A program made the position numbers and the translations under genes. DNA of 34,691 nt from Bacteroidales bacterium (GTDB lineage: Bacteria > Bacteroidota > Bacteroidia > Bacteroidales > UBA932), in NCBI GenBank assembly GCA_017615615.1, contig JAFZZW010000031.1, forward strand, positions 1 to 34,691, given 5' to 3'. This document shows, piece by piece, positions 1-6,861 of the stretch (the first letter of the stretch is position 1; each line of letters opens with the position of its first letter). The notes under the pieces are model-generated. The model was not told where the DNA came from and did not search any database. It worked only from the letters and a program-made list of their open reading frames with translations.

Positions 1-1
1 G

Positions 2-484
2 ATAGACAACTATACGCTATTCTATTACCTATGCATCAGGAAAAATGCATTCAGCGACGAGCGTTATTGGTTGAACACTTTCACGTCGGCTTCCCATAAC
101 ACATGGAAAGGACATGCCTTCGAGCGTGTCTGCCTCCAGCATATTCCGCAGATAAAAGCCGCTCTGGGCATATCCGGGGTCCAGACGAATGTGTGTTCCT
201 GGTTCGCCCGTGGCACACAGCAGCGTCGCGGGGCACAGATTGACCTGCTGATTCAGCGAGCCGATGGTTTTACAGACATCTGCGAGATGAAGCATTCCAT
301 AAATACTTTCGCCATAGATTCTGATTATGCGGTGGAGCTGCAAAACAAATTCAGCGCATATCAGGAGTTGTCAAAGGATAAACGAACCCTTCACTTGGTT
401 ATGGTTACAACCAGCGGCGTTGCCCATAACGAATGGTTTAATATGGTACAGAAGGATATTAACATGGATGACTTGTTCGCTTAA
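2..484 (+). CDS. AAA-family ATPase with C-terminal nuclease-like domain, 3' part
   Basis: The reading frame is open from base 2 with no start, so this is the C-terminal about 160 residues of a longer gene cut by the window edge. The part seen matches the C-terminal region of Bacteroidota/archaeal-type ATPases (ATPase plus DUF234). It begins DNYTLFYYL, followed by HNTWKGHAFERVC, and then a PD-(D/E)XK-like core: AQIDLLIQ, a turn, then ICEMKHS, giving Asp, Glu-x-Lys in the usual spacing. The Walker motifs would lie outside the window. Members of this family are common orphan genes of unclear role, often proposed to act in DNA transactions or as toxin- or mobile-element-related ATPases. A TTG at 71 is in frame but the homologous sequence continues upstream of it, so it is not the start. 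The gene ends just before a strong bidirectional terminator. Confidence 0.8.
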   Translation: MDNYTLFYYLCIRKNAFSDERYWLNTFTSASHNTWKGHAFERVCLQHIPQIKAALGISGVQTNVCSWFARGTQQRRGAQIDLLIQRADGFTDICEMKHSINTFAIDSDYAVELQNKFSAYQELSKDKRTLHLVMVTTSGVAHNEWFNMVQKDINMDDLFA

Positions 485-514
485 AGGAGTCCTGGCGAAA
501 TGATGTGTGTTGCG

Positions 515-552
515 AAAAAAACGACCCTGGCACGGGTGCCGGGGCCGTTTTT
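515..552. terminator. Bidirectional rho-independent terminator
   Basis: An A7 run (515-521) leads into a 12-bp GC-rich stem (arms 521-532 and 537-548, loop CGGG, one A/C mismatch and one G/T pair), followed by a T5 run (548-552). It lies between the convergent ATPase and lipoprotein genes. The T-rich flank on each strand suits termination from both sides. Confidence 0.8.
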
Positions 553-575
553 CATTAGCGTTGACTTTTCTGATA

Positions 576-3179
576 TTAGTTCTGGTAGCAGCCGGGCCAG
601 GAAGTGGCGCCGCGGTTGTTGCCGTTGATGTCCTTGCCGAGGGCTTCGATGGAGACCAGCCACTCGTAGAAGCCGCTGTCCGCGCTTTCGATCTGGGCGT
701 TGACATCGGAAGTCGCAGCGAACGAATCCTTGTTGGTACCGGCGCTGAAGGTGCCGTTCCAGACGTGAGTTCCGTCGTAGCCTCCCAGGTAAGCGGAGTA
801 GTAGTTGAATCCCGCTCCTGTATCATTGGTCCAAACGGCCCTGCCGTCTCCTTCCGGACTCATCTTGGTATAATAGGCATTGATGGAAGTGCTCCCTTGG
901 CCGCACCAGATGCCGACACCATCGGAATACTTGGAGCAAATGATATCATTTAACAAGTAGTAATTACCGGTTGTGTTGAGCTTAAGGACGCTCCAATGTT
1001 TCGCAAGCACCGCACCACCAGCCTGAGGAGTACGCTGGGCGTCACCGATTATGGTGCTGTTGCTGAAGATGATAGTATTTGAGGTATTGCTGAGGTGGAA
1101 CCAAGTAATATCAGGATCACCTGTTGGATTGCGCTGGCCGTAGTTGTCGTGGATAGAGCAGTTGTTCATTCCAATGGTGCAAGTACTGTATGCCGCGACT
1201 AACATTCCGTAAAGGCCGCCTATGCGCTCGCTGTCCAGACCGGAGGAATTATGCTTGAACTCACAGGCGTTGAAGTAATATTTGGTTCCTCCCTGACGGT
1301 TCTGGATAATGGCTGCCAGCGAAGCGTTGTTGGTAGTGGAACGGTATGAGTAATTGCCGTCGAAAGTGCAGCCGTTGAATCTTGCCACGCAAGTGTTCTT
1401 CCCCAACCTGATGATTCCACCCGATTGGGTATTGGTGCCCACATTGTTATAATTCTCCTTGAAAAGGACATCCGTAAAGGTAACGGTGCTGCCGCCCCAA
1501 TCGTAGATGACGGCGCCGGCGGAGTCGTCATTGGTGGTGCCGTCAGCATGATTCCCTTCGAACTTGCCGCCGATTACGTTGAGGTTGACGGTACTGGTAC
1601 TCACCGCAATAGTACCTGCTCCTGAATTACAATGGTTACCTACGAAGTTGCAGTCGGTGATAGTTACTGTGGGGCTTCCGCCAAAGCGGACCGCAGGCCC
1701 ACTATAGTTAACGCCGTCGTTACCGGTGAAATTGGTGCGTGTAATCTCGATTGTATTTGCCGCGTCTGCACGTATGGCGCCGTAAGTATTGTTTTTAATC
1801 TCGCTGTCTTCAATTACGGCGGTAGCAGATCCGCTATTTAAGAACAGGGCTCCTCCAATACCTGAATTGTTGGAGAAAGAACAATTCTTTACGGTAAGGG
1901 CACAGCTGTTGTAGACAGCTATTGCCGCTCCGTTGCCATCGGTCTCGTTGTCACGGAAATAGCAATGGTCAAGTGTAAACGTTTCGGCGCCGTTATTGAG
2001 ACGAATGGCGGCAGAATTGCCTTTGCCGTTGGTCCCGGTGAACTTGACGTTCTTGACGGTGATATTCGAGTTGGCCTGCGGCCATAGAACGCCGGCCTTA
2101 TTGCTGTCGCTGGTGTTGGTGCGTCCAACGAAAACTGTCGTGTCGGAGGCCGTCACGGTTCCTTCCAACGTGAAAGCGACTTTGCTGTGATCAGGGTAAT
2201 GCAGCACCAGATAATCATCCCCGAAGGAGAACTCTTCGGCCGAGAAATGGAAGGTGGAACCCTTGAGAAGGAAGTGGTTGTCCTGGTTGGTAACAATAGC
2301 CTTGAATTTGTCGATATCCATAGCCTGGCTCCAGCTCTGGCCGGCCTTGGTGCCGGCGCCGGAAGGAGTGACATAGTAATGGCCGGCATGGGACTCGATG
2401 GCGTCCATCTTGATAATCTTGCCCTTGGCGGTGGTAAAGCTGCCGTTGTAGTAGAACGGCGTTCCCTGGTTTTCTTCATCGGTGAAAAGATTGATGCGGA
2501 AACCATCGCTGAAGGTTACGCCGGGCAGAATGGGAATGTAATAGTAGCCGGGGCCGGAAACGGTCATATTCATAGATGTGCCCGTATTCGTAGCTGCACC
2601 GAAACTGACCATGCCGTTGTCGATGTTGACCGGAAGCAGACCGGAAACGACCTCGTCGTTCAAACCCTTAACCTGAAGCTTGACAATATCATTGGTGGTC
2701 ACGCCTATCTTCAACAGGCAGGCGACGTTCTTGAAGGCGAGGGAGGTCTCCCAGGTGTCGCCGTTCTTGACGGCCTTTGCAACGCAGATGTCGTTTGCCG
2801 CAAAGGAGCCGTCGGAACGGGAGCCGTTGAAATGGACATTCACATTGCCCTCGTCGTAGCTGCCGCCGGCAGAAGCGGGATACACCGCATAAAGCTCAGT
2901 GATACCGTCGGCAATCTCAACGCTGAATGTGGTGCTGGCACCGGAAGTCGATGCCGTCGCCGTGGCGCTGCCACCGGCCCAGACGAACTTAACCTCGTCT
3001 CCGGCCACCCAGGTAACGGTCTGGTCGTTGGCCGTGGCCGTCCTGGTAGCGGGAAGCTCTGCCGTGAATACGATTTTGTTGGAATCTCCGGGAATGGGCT
3101 GATCCTCGAAATTCTCTTTTTCACAGGCGACAAAGAGAGCCGCCAGTGCAACCATTGCAAAAAATATCGGTTTTCTCAT
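576..3179 (-). CDS. Surface lipoprotein: fimbrillin-like N-terminus plus right-handed beta-helix
   Basis: An 867-residue lipoprotein. A signal peptide ends in a lipobox (FVAC, Cys19), followed by an acidic stretch (EKENFED) like the lipoprotein export signals that place Bacteroidota lipoproteins on the cell surface. Residues about 30-260 resemble fimbrillin-like domains: KIVFTAELPATRT, then VTWVAGDEVKFVW, then ELYAVYPAS. From about residue 267 (YYVTPSGAGTKAGQSW) it becomes a parallel beta-helix with many short T/V/I, N and G-rich rungs, as in pectate-lyase-like and polymorphic outer-membrane-protein-like repeats. The C-terminus (DINGNNRG, then PGCY) is the usual closing rung. No catalytic residues are evident, so an adhesin or glycan-binding role is inferred rather than an enzyme. 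Two tiny genes lie directly upstream (12 and 13 nt gaps) on the same strand, apparently in one transcript. Confidence 0.85.
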   Translation of the reverse strand: MRKPIFFAMVALAALFVACEKENFEDQPIPGDSNKIVFTAELPATRTATANDQTVTWVAGDEVKFVWAGGSATATASTSGASTTFSVEIADGITELYAVYPASAGGSYDEGNVNVHFNGSRSDGSFAANDICVAKAVKNGDTWETSLAFKNVACLLKIGVTTNDIVKLQVKGLNDEVVSGLLPVNIDNGMVSFGAATNTGTSMNMTVSGPGYYYIPILPGVTFSDGFRINLFTDEENQGTPFYYNGSFTTAKGKIIKMDAIESHAGHYYVTPSGAGTKAGQSWSQAMDIDKFKAIVTNQDNHFLLKGSTFHFSAEEFSFGDDYLVLHYPDHSKVAFTLEGTVTASDTTVFVGRTNTSDSNKAGVLWPQANSNITVKNVKFTGTNGKGNSAAIRLNNGAETFTLDHCYFRDNETDGNGAAIAVYNSCALTVKNCSFSNNSGIGGALFLNSGSATAVIEDSEIKNNTYGAIRADAANTIEITRTNFTGNDGVNYSGPAVRFGGSPTVTITDCNFVGNHCNSGAGTIAVSTSTVNLNVIGGKFEGNHADGTTNDDSAGAVIYDWGGSTVTFTDVLFKENYNNVGTNTQSGGIIRLGKNTCVARFNGCTFDGNYSYRSTTNNASLAAIIQNRQGGTKYYFNACEFKHNSSGLDSERIGGLYGMLVAAYSTCTIGMNNCSIHDNYGQRNPTGDPDITWFHLSNTSNTIIFSNSTIIGDAQRTPQAGGAVLAKHWSVLKLNTTGNYYLLNDIICSKYSDGVGIWCGQGSTSINAYYTKMSPEGDGRAVWTNDTGAGFNYYSAYLGGYDGTHVWNGTFSAGTNKDSFAATSDVNAQIESADSGFYEWLVSIEALGKDINGNNRGATSWPGCYQN

Positions 3180-3191
3180 AATCGGAATGTT

Positions 3192-3332
3192 TTATTCGAA
3201 CATGTCTGTTGATTCATAGTCCTCGCGGGTACCGGTCTGCGAGACGGTCATAAGCCCGGAAAATGCGCGGATGATTATCTCTTTCGCATCCGGGGTGTAA
3301 TAAACTTTTTTTGAAGAAGATGTGTTACTCAT
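3192..3332 (-). CDS. Small protein of 46 aa, second of a tandem pair
   Basis: This small gene runs from ATG at 3332 to TAA at 3192-3194, in line with the downstream lipoprotein gene (12 nt gap). The product starts MSNTSSSKKVYYTPDAKE, has a short hydrophobic middle (IIIRAFSGLM) and ends REDYESTDMFE. It resembles the small protein encoded just upstream: both have a Y-x-x-P or Y-x-A-P start, a hydrophobic core with L-M/F-x-x-S, and an (R/L)EDYE..D..E tail. It has no signal peptide. Short peptides with a K-x-Y-x-x-P start next to surface lipoproteins are familiar in Bacteroidales, but I know of no assigned function. Spacing, similarity to its neighbour and an intact frame support it being real. 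Confidence 0.7.
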   Translation of the reverse strand: MSNTSSSKKVYYTPDAKEIIIRAFSGLMTVSQTGTREDYESTDMFE

Positions 3333-3345
3333 ACTGGCTGAAATG

Positions 3346-3492
3346 TTATTCGCAAAGGTCAATGACTTCGTAGTCTTCCAGGCTTGCTGTCCCTTCGACT
3401 ATGTCCGATGCCGCAAATAGGCATGCAGAGAGGACAAGGACCTCTTCTGAAACCGGTGCGGAGTACTGTAAGCGTGAAAAGTCGTTGTGCAT
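3346..3492 (-). CDS. Small protein of 48 aa, first of a tandem pair
   Basis: This gene runs from ATG at 3492 to TAA at 3346-3348 and encodes 48 residues. It starts MHNDFSRLQYSAPVSEE, passes through a hydrophobic segment (VLVLSACLFAASD) and ends LEDYEVIDLCE. The tail and overall plan match the 46-residue product encoded 13 nt downstream, which argues for an ancient duplication and against chance open frames. It is the first gene of an apparent three-gene unit with the fimbrillin/beta-helix lipoprotein. The hydrophobic stretch is too short and too central for a standard signal peptide. Function is unknown; a role in lipoprotein assembly or regulation is only a guess from context. Confidence 0.7.
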   Translation of the reverse strand: MHNDFSRLQYSAPVSEEVLVLSACLFAASDIVEGTASLEDYEVIDLCE

Positions 3493-3590
3493 TGTGCGTT
3501 CGTGTTATAATACGACGCAAATGACAATATTAATTAATAGAATAATTACAACGATTCTTCCTTTGTTTGCGTCATTCTCGCCAATATGCG
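3493..3590. other. AT-rich intergenic region upstream of the small-gene/lipoprotein unit
   Basis: About 100 bp that is far more AT-rich than its surroundings, lying upstream of the minus-strand small genes. It very probably holds their promoter. I see a TTTG and an AT-rich stretch on the minus strand but no convincing TTTG-N20-TAnnTTTG pair, so I do not name a box. Confidence 0.5.
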
Positions 3591-3621
3591 ACGGAAGCCG
3601 GCAGCGATTGCCGGCTTCCGT
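3591..3621 (-). terminator. Hairpin terminator of the acidic pRiA4b ORF-3-like gene
   Basis: A perfect 13-bp inverted repeat (arms 3591-3603 and 3609-3621, core GGAAGCCGGCA, loop GCGAT) begins 22 bases beyond the stop of the 3644 gene. No T run follows at once on the minus strand, so termination may be weak or factor-assisted. Confidence 0.6.
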
Positions 3622-3643
3622 GAAATGATGACATTATTACTGG

Positions 3644-4186
3644 CTAGTCTTCGTCTTCTTCGTAGACTATTTCTTCCTTGTCGTCGTCGGAGGCGTCTTC
3701 GTCGTCTTCGTCCTCATCGTCGTCGTCATCTTCTCCGAGGGGGGACTCGCCGGGGAGGACCCTGCGTTGCTGGGGGAGGTCTTCGAAGGCTACGTAGCCG
3801 TTTTCGAACTCCAGGGGAATGGGGCCTTTGGACTCCTCGAGGACGGGGCCGGGGATGCTGCCGGGCTCTTCCGCCTCGAGCGTAATGTTGACGCTCTTGC
3901 GGGCTGCGATGTCGTAGAAATACACGAACTTTACTATTCCGTCCTTGACGGTGCGGGCGACGGAGACGGCGTCCACGGTGCCGTTGCCGAGGTCCGTGAG
4001 TGCGTAGCGGGCGGCTACGTTGCCCGCGGCGTCGAATGCCTTGAACAGGATGGGCTGATCCACGGTGAACTCGAGGTCGGCCCTGAGCTGTTTGTGGAAT
4101 GTGTAGAGGGAATTGTCCCCGCTGACGCGATAAACCCGGAAGAATCCTTTGATGCCTTCAAGAGTAACCCTGTAAGTGTAAACCAT
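3644..4186 (-). CDS. pRiA4b ORF-3-like / IS1096-passenger-like protein with acidic tail
   Basis: The likely product is 180 residues from ATG at 4186 (MVYTYRVTLEG). A frame extension to 4231 adds 15 residues without any family likeness, so I prefer the inner start. The N-terminal half (VYTYRVTLEGIKGFFRVYRV, SLYTFHKQL) has the pattern of the plasmid pRiA4b ORF-3 fold: strand, strand, then a helix with a conserved hydrophobic/His segment. The last about 35 residues are almost all Asp and Glu (GEDDDDDEDEDDEDASDDD), encoded by a near trinucleotide repeat, as in many Bacteroidota members of this family. The function of the family is not known. No transposase is nearby, so despite the family name there is no sign of a mobile element here. 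It diverges from yigZ. Confidence 0.6.
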   Translation of the reverse strand: MVYTYRVTLEGIKGFFRVYRVSGDNSLYTFHKQLRADLEFTVDQPILFKAFDAAGNVAARYALTDLGNGTVDAVSVARTVKDGIVKFVYFYDIAARKSVNITLEAEEPGSIPGPVLEESKGPIPLEFENGYVAFEDLPQQRRVLPGESPLGEDDDDDEDEDDEDASDDDKEEIVYEEDED

Positions 4187-4255
4187 AACGCTGTTCGTGT
4201 TAACTGGCTGCGAATATAGGTATTTTCTCAAAATAATTGACTAAATTTGGCACTA
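4187..4255. promoter_or_regulatory. Divergent promoter region between the acidic protein gene and yigZ
   Basis: An AT-rich 69-bp gap between divergent genes. On the plus strand TAAATTTG (4242-4249) is a perfect Bacteroidota -7 box, only 6 nt before the yigZ ATG. On the minus strand TATATTCG (4218-4211) matches 7 of 8. Neither has a good TTTG at the expected distance. Confidence 0.5.
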
Positions 4256-4852
4256 ATGTCGGATGTCTATAAAAGCATTTCCGCTCCGTCGCAGGGTTTG
4301 TACAAGGAACTCGGCAGCCGTTTCATCGCTTTCGCGTACCCGGTGGAATCGGAAGAAGAGGCCCGCGCCCTGGTCGCCGCCGCCCGCAGCGAGTACCACG
4401 ACGCTCGGCATCACTGCTGCGCCTGGCGCATCGGCCTGGGCGGCTCCGTGTGGCGCGCATCCGACGACGGCGAGCCCTCCGGCACCGCCGGCCGCCCAAT
4501 CCTCGGGCAGATAGATTCCGCCGGCCTGAGCGACATCATAATCATAGTCGTACGCTACTTCGGCGGCATCAAGCTCGGCGTTCCCGGTCTTATCCGCGCC
4601 TACATGGAGGCCGCCTCGGACGCCCTCGCGCATGCGCAGACAATTGAAAAGGTGGCCGGCAGCTGGTACCGCGTCGGCTTCGGCTACGACTCCATGCCCG
4701 CCGTGATGAAGCTCGTCAAGGATATGGACCTGCCCCAGCGCAACCGCGATTTCGGAGTGGACTGCACGGTGGAGCTGAGAGTCCGCCTGAGCCAGGAGCA
4801 GGATTTTTTGGAAAGAATACGGACAATGACTAATTTTGCAACCCTTATTTGA
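4256..4852 (+). CDS. yigZ: YigZ/IMPACT family protein
   Basis: A 198-residue protein of the YigZ/IMPACT (UPF0029) family. Hallmarks are GSRFIAFAYPV near the N-terminus, ARHHCCAWRIG, and the signature SDDGEPSGTAGRPIL followed by DIIIIVVRYFGGIKLGVPGLIRAY. The family has an N-terminal IMPACT domain and a smaller C-terminal domain; the eukaryotic relative regulates the Gcn2 kinase, and the bacterial role is unclear, probably RNA or ribosome related. ATG at 4256 is chosen over an in-frame TTG at 4247 because the TTG lies inside the -7 box TAAATTTG. The 3' end of this gene contains the promoter of serC, and serC begins 7 nt after its stop. Confidence 0.92.
   Translation: MSDVYKSISAPSQGLYKELGSRFIAFAYPVESEEEARALVAAARSEYHDARHHCCAWRIGLGGSVWRASDDGEPSGTAGRPILGQIDSAGLSDIIIIVVRYFGGIKLGVPGLIRAYMEAASDALAHAQTIEKVAGSWYRVGFGYDSMPAVMKLVKDMDLPQRNRDFGVDCTVELRVRLSQEQDFLERIRTMTNFATLI
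4807..4838 (+). promoter_or_regulatory. serC operon promoter inside the 3' end of yigZ
   Basis: TTTG (4807-4810), a 20-nt spacer and TAATTTTG (4831-4838) match the Bacteroidota consensus TTTG-N19-21-TAnnTTTG exactly. The serC start at 4859 lies 20 nt beyond the box. The promoter overlaps the last codons of yigZ, so the serine genes can be expressed independently of it. Confidence 0.75.
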
Positions 4853-4858
4853 TACACT

Positions 4859-5932
4859 ATGGCTAAAGTACATGTTTTCAATGCCGGTCCCTGCCTGCTT
4901 CCCCAGGTGGCAATCGACAATTCAATCGAAGCCCTCAAGGATTTTGCGGGCACCGGGATTTCCCTTATCTCCATCTCCCACCGCACCAAGGAGTGGGATG
5001 CCGTAATGGACGAGTGCCGAGCCCTCTGGAAGGAACTTCTCAATATTCCCGATGATTATGAGGTGGTATTCCTCGGCGGCGGCGCAAGCCTCGGTTTCCT
5101 CTATGTGGCGATGAACTACCTCGAGAAGAAGGCCGCATACCTTGACACCGGCGTGTGGGCCCACAAGGCGCTCAAGGAGGCCCAGGGCATCGGCGACGCA
5201 TACGCCCTCGCATGCTCCAAGGACCGCAACTACTGCTACGTTCCCAAGGACTACGAGATTCCCACCGACATAGACTACTTCCATATCACCACCAACAACA
5301 CCATCTACGGAACGGAAATCAAGCGTGATATCGACAGCCCCGTCCCCCTCATCGCCGACATGTCCTCCGACATCCTCAGCCGCAGGGTAGACGTAAGCAA
5401 ATACGCCATGATCTACGGCGGCGCCCAGAAGAACGCCGGTCCCGCAGGTGTTGCGTTCTACATTATCAAGAAGGATCTTCTCGGCAAGGTGAGCCGTTAC
5501 ATTCCCACGATGCTCGACCTCCGCACCCACATCGACAAGCTCTCCATGTTCAATACCCCTCCCGTGTTCTCCATCTTCGTGATGAAGGAAACCCTCAAGT
5601 GGCTCAAGGGCATCGGAGGAGTCGACGCCATCCACGCCATCGACGAGAAGAAGGCCGCCACCCTGTATGCCGAGATCGACCGCAATTCCCTCTTCCGCGG
5701 CACCGCCGATGTGGAGGACCGTTCCATCATGAACGTCCCCTTCATCCTCGCCGAGGGCCGCGAAGACCTGCAGGACGAGTTCCTCTCCTTCGCCAAGGAC
5801 CGCGGCATGATGGGCCTCAAGGGCCACCGCAGCGTGGGCGGCTTCCGCGCCTCCCTGTACAACGCCTGCACCCAGGAGGACGTCGAGGCTCTCGTACAGT
5901 GCATGCAAGATTTCGAGAAACTTCACATTTAA
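4859..5932 (+). CDS. serC: Phosphoserine aminotransferase
   Basis: A 357-residue PLP enzyme that converts 3-phosphohydroxypyruvate plus glutamate to phosphoserine and 2-oxoglutarate, the second step of serine synthesis; it also serves in pyridoxal phosphate synthesis in some bacteria. The N-terminal [10 protein letters not shown], the substrate-binding SISHRTKEW (about 38-46), [10 protein letters not shown] (71-80), [10 protein letters not shown] and the cofactor lysine in [12 protein letters not shown] (Lys191) are all present. The C-terminal [15 protein letters not shown] closes the active site. Length is normal for the family. It is followed after 8 nt by serA, its pathway partner, and preceded by a consensus promoter at 4807-4838. 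Confidence 0.97.
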   Translation: MAKVHVFNAGPCLLPQVAIDNSIEALKDFAGTGISLISISHRTKEWDAVMDECRALWKELLNIPDDYEVVFLGGGASLGFLYVAMNYLEKKAAYLDTGVWAHKALKEAQGIGDAYALACSKDRNYCYVPKDYEIPTDIDYFHITTNNTIYGTEIKRDIDSPVPLIADMSSDILSRRVDVSKYAMIYGGAQKNAGPAGVAFYIIKKDLLGKVSRYIPTMLDLRTHIDKLSMFNTPPVFSIFVMKETLKWLKGIGGVDAIHAIDEKKAATLYAEIDRNSLFRGTADVEDRSIMNVPFILAEGREDLQDEFLSFAKDRGMMGLKGHRSVGGFRASLYNACTQEDVEALVQCMQDFEKLHI

Positions 5933-5940
5933 CAACCGGC

Positions 5941-6861
5941 ATGAAAGTTTTAGTCGCAACCCAGAAGCCCTTCGCCGCAGTTGCGGTAAACGGCATCAGA
6001 GAAATACTTGAGGCGGCCGGCCACGAAGTGGTCCTGCTGGAGAAATATCCCGCCCAGGAAGACCTGGTAGCCGCAGTGGCGGACGCCGAGGCCATGATCA
6101 TCCGTTCCGACAAGGTGACCTCCGAGGTCATCGCCGCGGCCCCGAAGCTCCGGATTGTAGTCCGCGCAGGGGCGGGATTCGACAACGTCGACCTCGCCGC
6201 CGCCAGCGCACGCGGAATAGTGGTGATGAACACCCCCGGCCAGAATTCCAACGCCGTCGCCGAGCTCGCCATAGCCATGATGATTTTCATGGCCCGCACC
6301 CAGTTCACTCCCGCCACCGGCTCCGAGGTCCAGGGCAAGCGCCTCGGCGTGCAGGCCTACGGCAACGTCGGCCGCCTGGTAGGCGCCAAGGCCCGCGCCC
6401 TCGGCATGCATATCTCCGCGCTTGACCCGTTCCTCACCGACGAGCAGATTATCGCCGGCGGAGCGGACCCTGTCCATTCCTTAGAGGAGCTTTATGCAAG
6501 CAGCGATTATCTTTCCATCCATATTCCGGCGCTGCCCGCAACCATCAAGAGCATCGGCTATGACCTCATAACCCGCATGCCCAAGGGCGCCACGCTGGTC
6601 AATACCGCCCGCAAGGAAGTCCTCGACGAAGACGGCCTGATGCGCGCCCTCGAGGAGCGCCCGGACCTCAAGTACGTCACGGACGTCATGCCCGACAATT
6701 ACGCCGCCCTTCAGGAGAAGTTCGGCCTCCGCGTGTTCGCCACCCCCAAGAAAATGGGCGCCCAGACCAGCGAGGCCAACATTAATGCAGGTCTTGCAGC
6801 GGCACGCCAGATAGTCGATTACTTTGCCACCGGCAATACCCGTTTCCAGGCCAACAAGTGA
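5941..6861 (+). CDS. serA: D-3-phosphoglycerate dehydrogenase, Bacteroidota type
   Basis: A 306-residue member of the D-2-hydroxyacid dehydrogenase family, the first step of serine synthesis (3-phosphoglycerate to 3-phosphohydroxypyruvate). ATG at 5941 is the right start (MKVLVATQKPFA); a longer open frame reaches back into serC but reads as its shadow. The substrate loop RAGAGFDNVD (75-84) and NTPGQNSNAVAELA (97-110) are clear. The nucleotide loop is AYGNVG (139-144) rather than GxGxxG. Arg224 (NTARKE) is present, but the usual catalytic Glu and His are replaced (Asn253 in DVMPDN and Lys270 in TPKKMGAQ). As I recall, this is how Bacteroides SerA reads too. There is no C-terminal ACT domain, so no obvious serine feedback site. 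The stop overlaps the next start by 4 nt. Confidence 0.93.
   Translation: MKVLVATQKPFAAVAVNGIREILEAAGHEVVLLEKYPAQEDLVAAVADAEAMIIRSDKVTSEVIAAAPKLRIVVRAGAGFDNVDLAAASARGIVVMNTPGQNSNAVAELAIAMMIFMARTQFTPATGSEVQGKRLGVQAYGNVGRLVGAKARALGMHISALDPFLTDEQIIAGGADPVHSLEELYASSDYLSIHIPALPATIKSIGYDLITRMPKGATLVNTARKEVLDEDGLMRALEERPDLKYVTDVMPDNYAALQEKFGLRVFATPKKMGAQTSEANINAGLAAARQIVDYFATGNTRFQANK

Noticed and set aside
3401-3628. A 75-residue plus-strand open frame
   Set aside because: It is antisense to the 48-aa gene and runs through the AT-rich promoter region and the hairpin; nothing supports it.
3644-4231. Mobile element carrying the IS1096-passenger-like gene
   Set aside because: No transposase, inverted repeats or target duplications are visible near it; the family name alone is not evidence.
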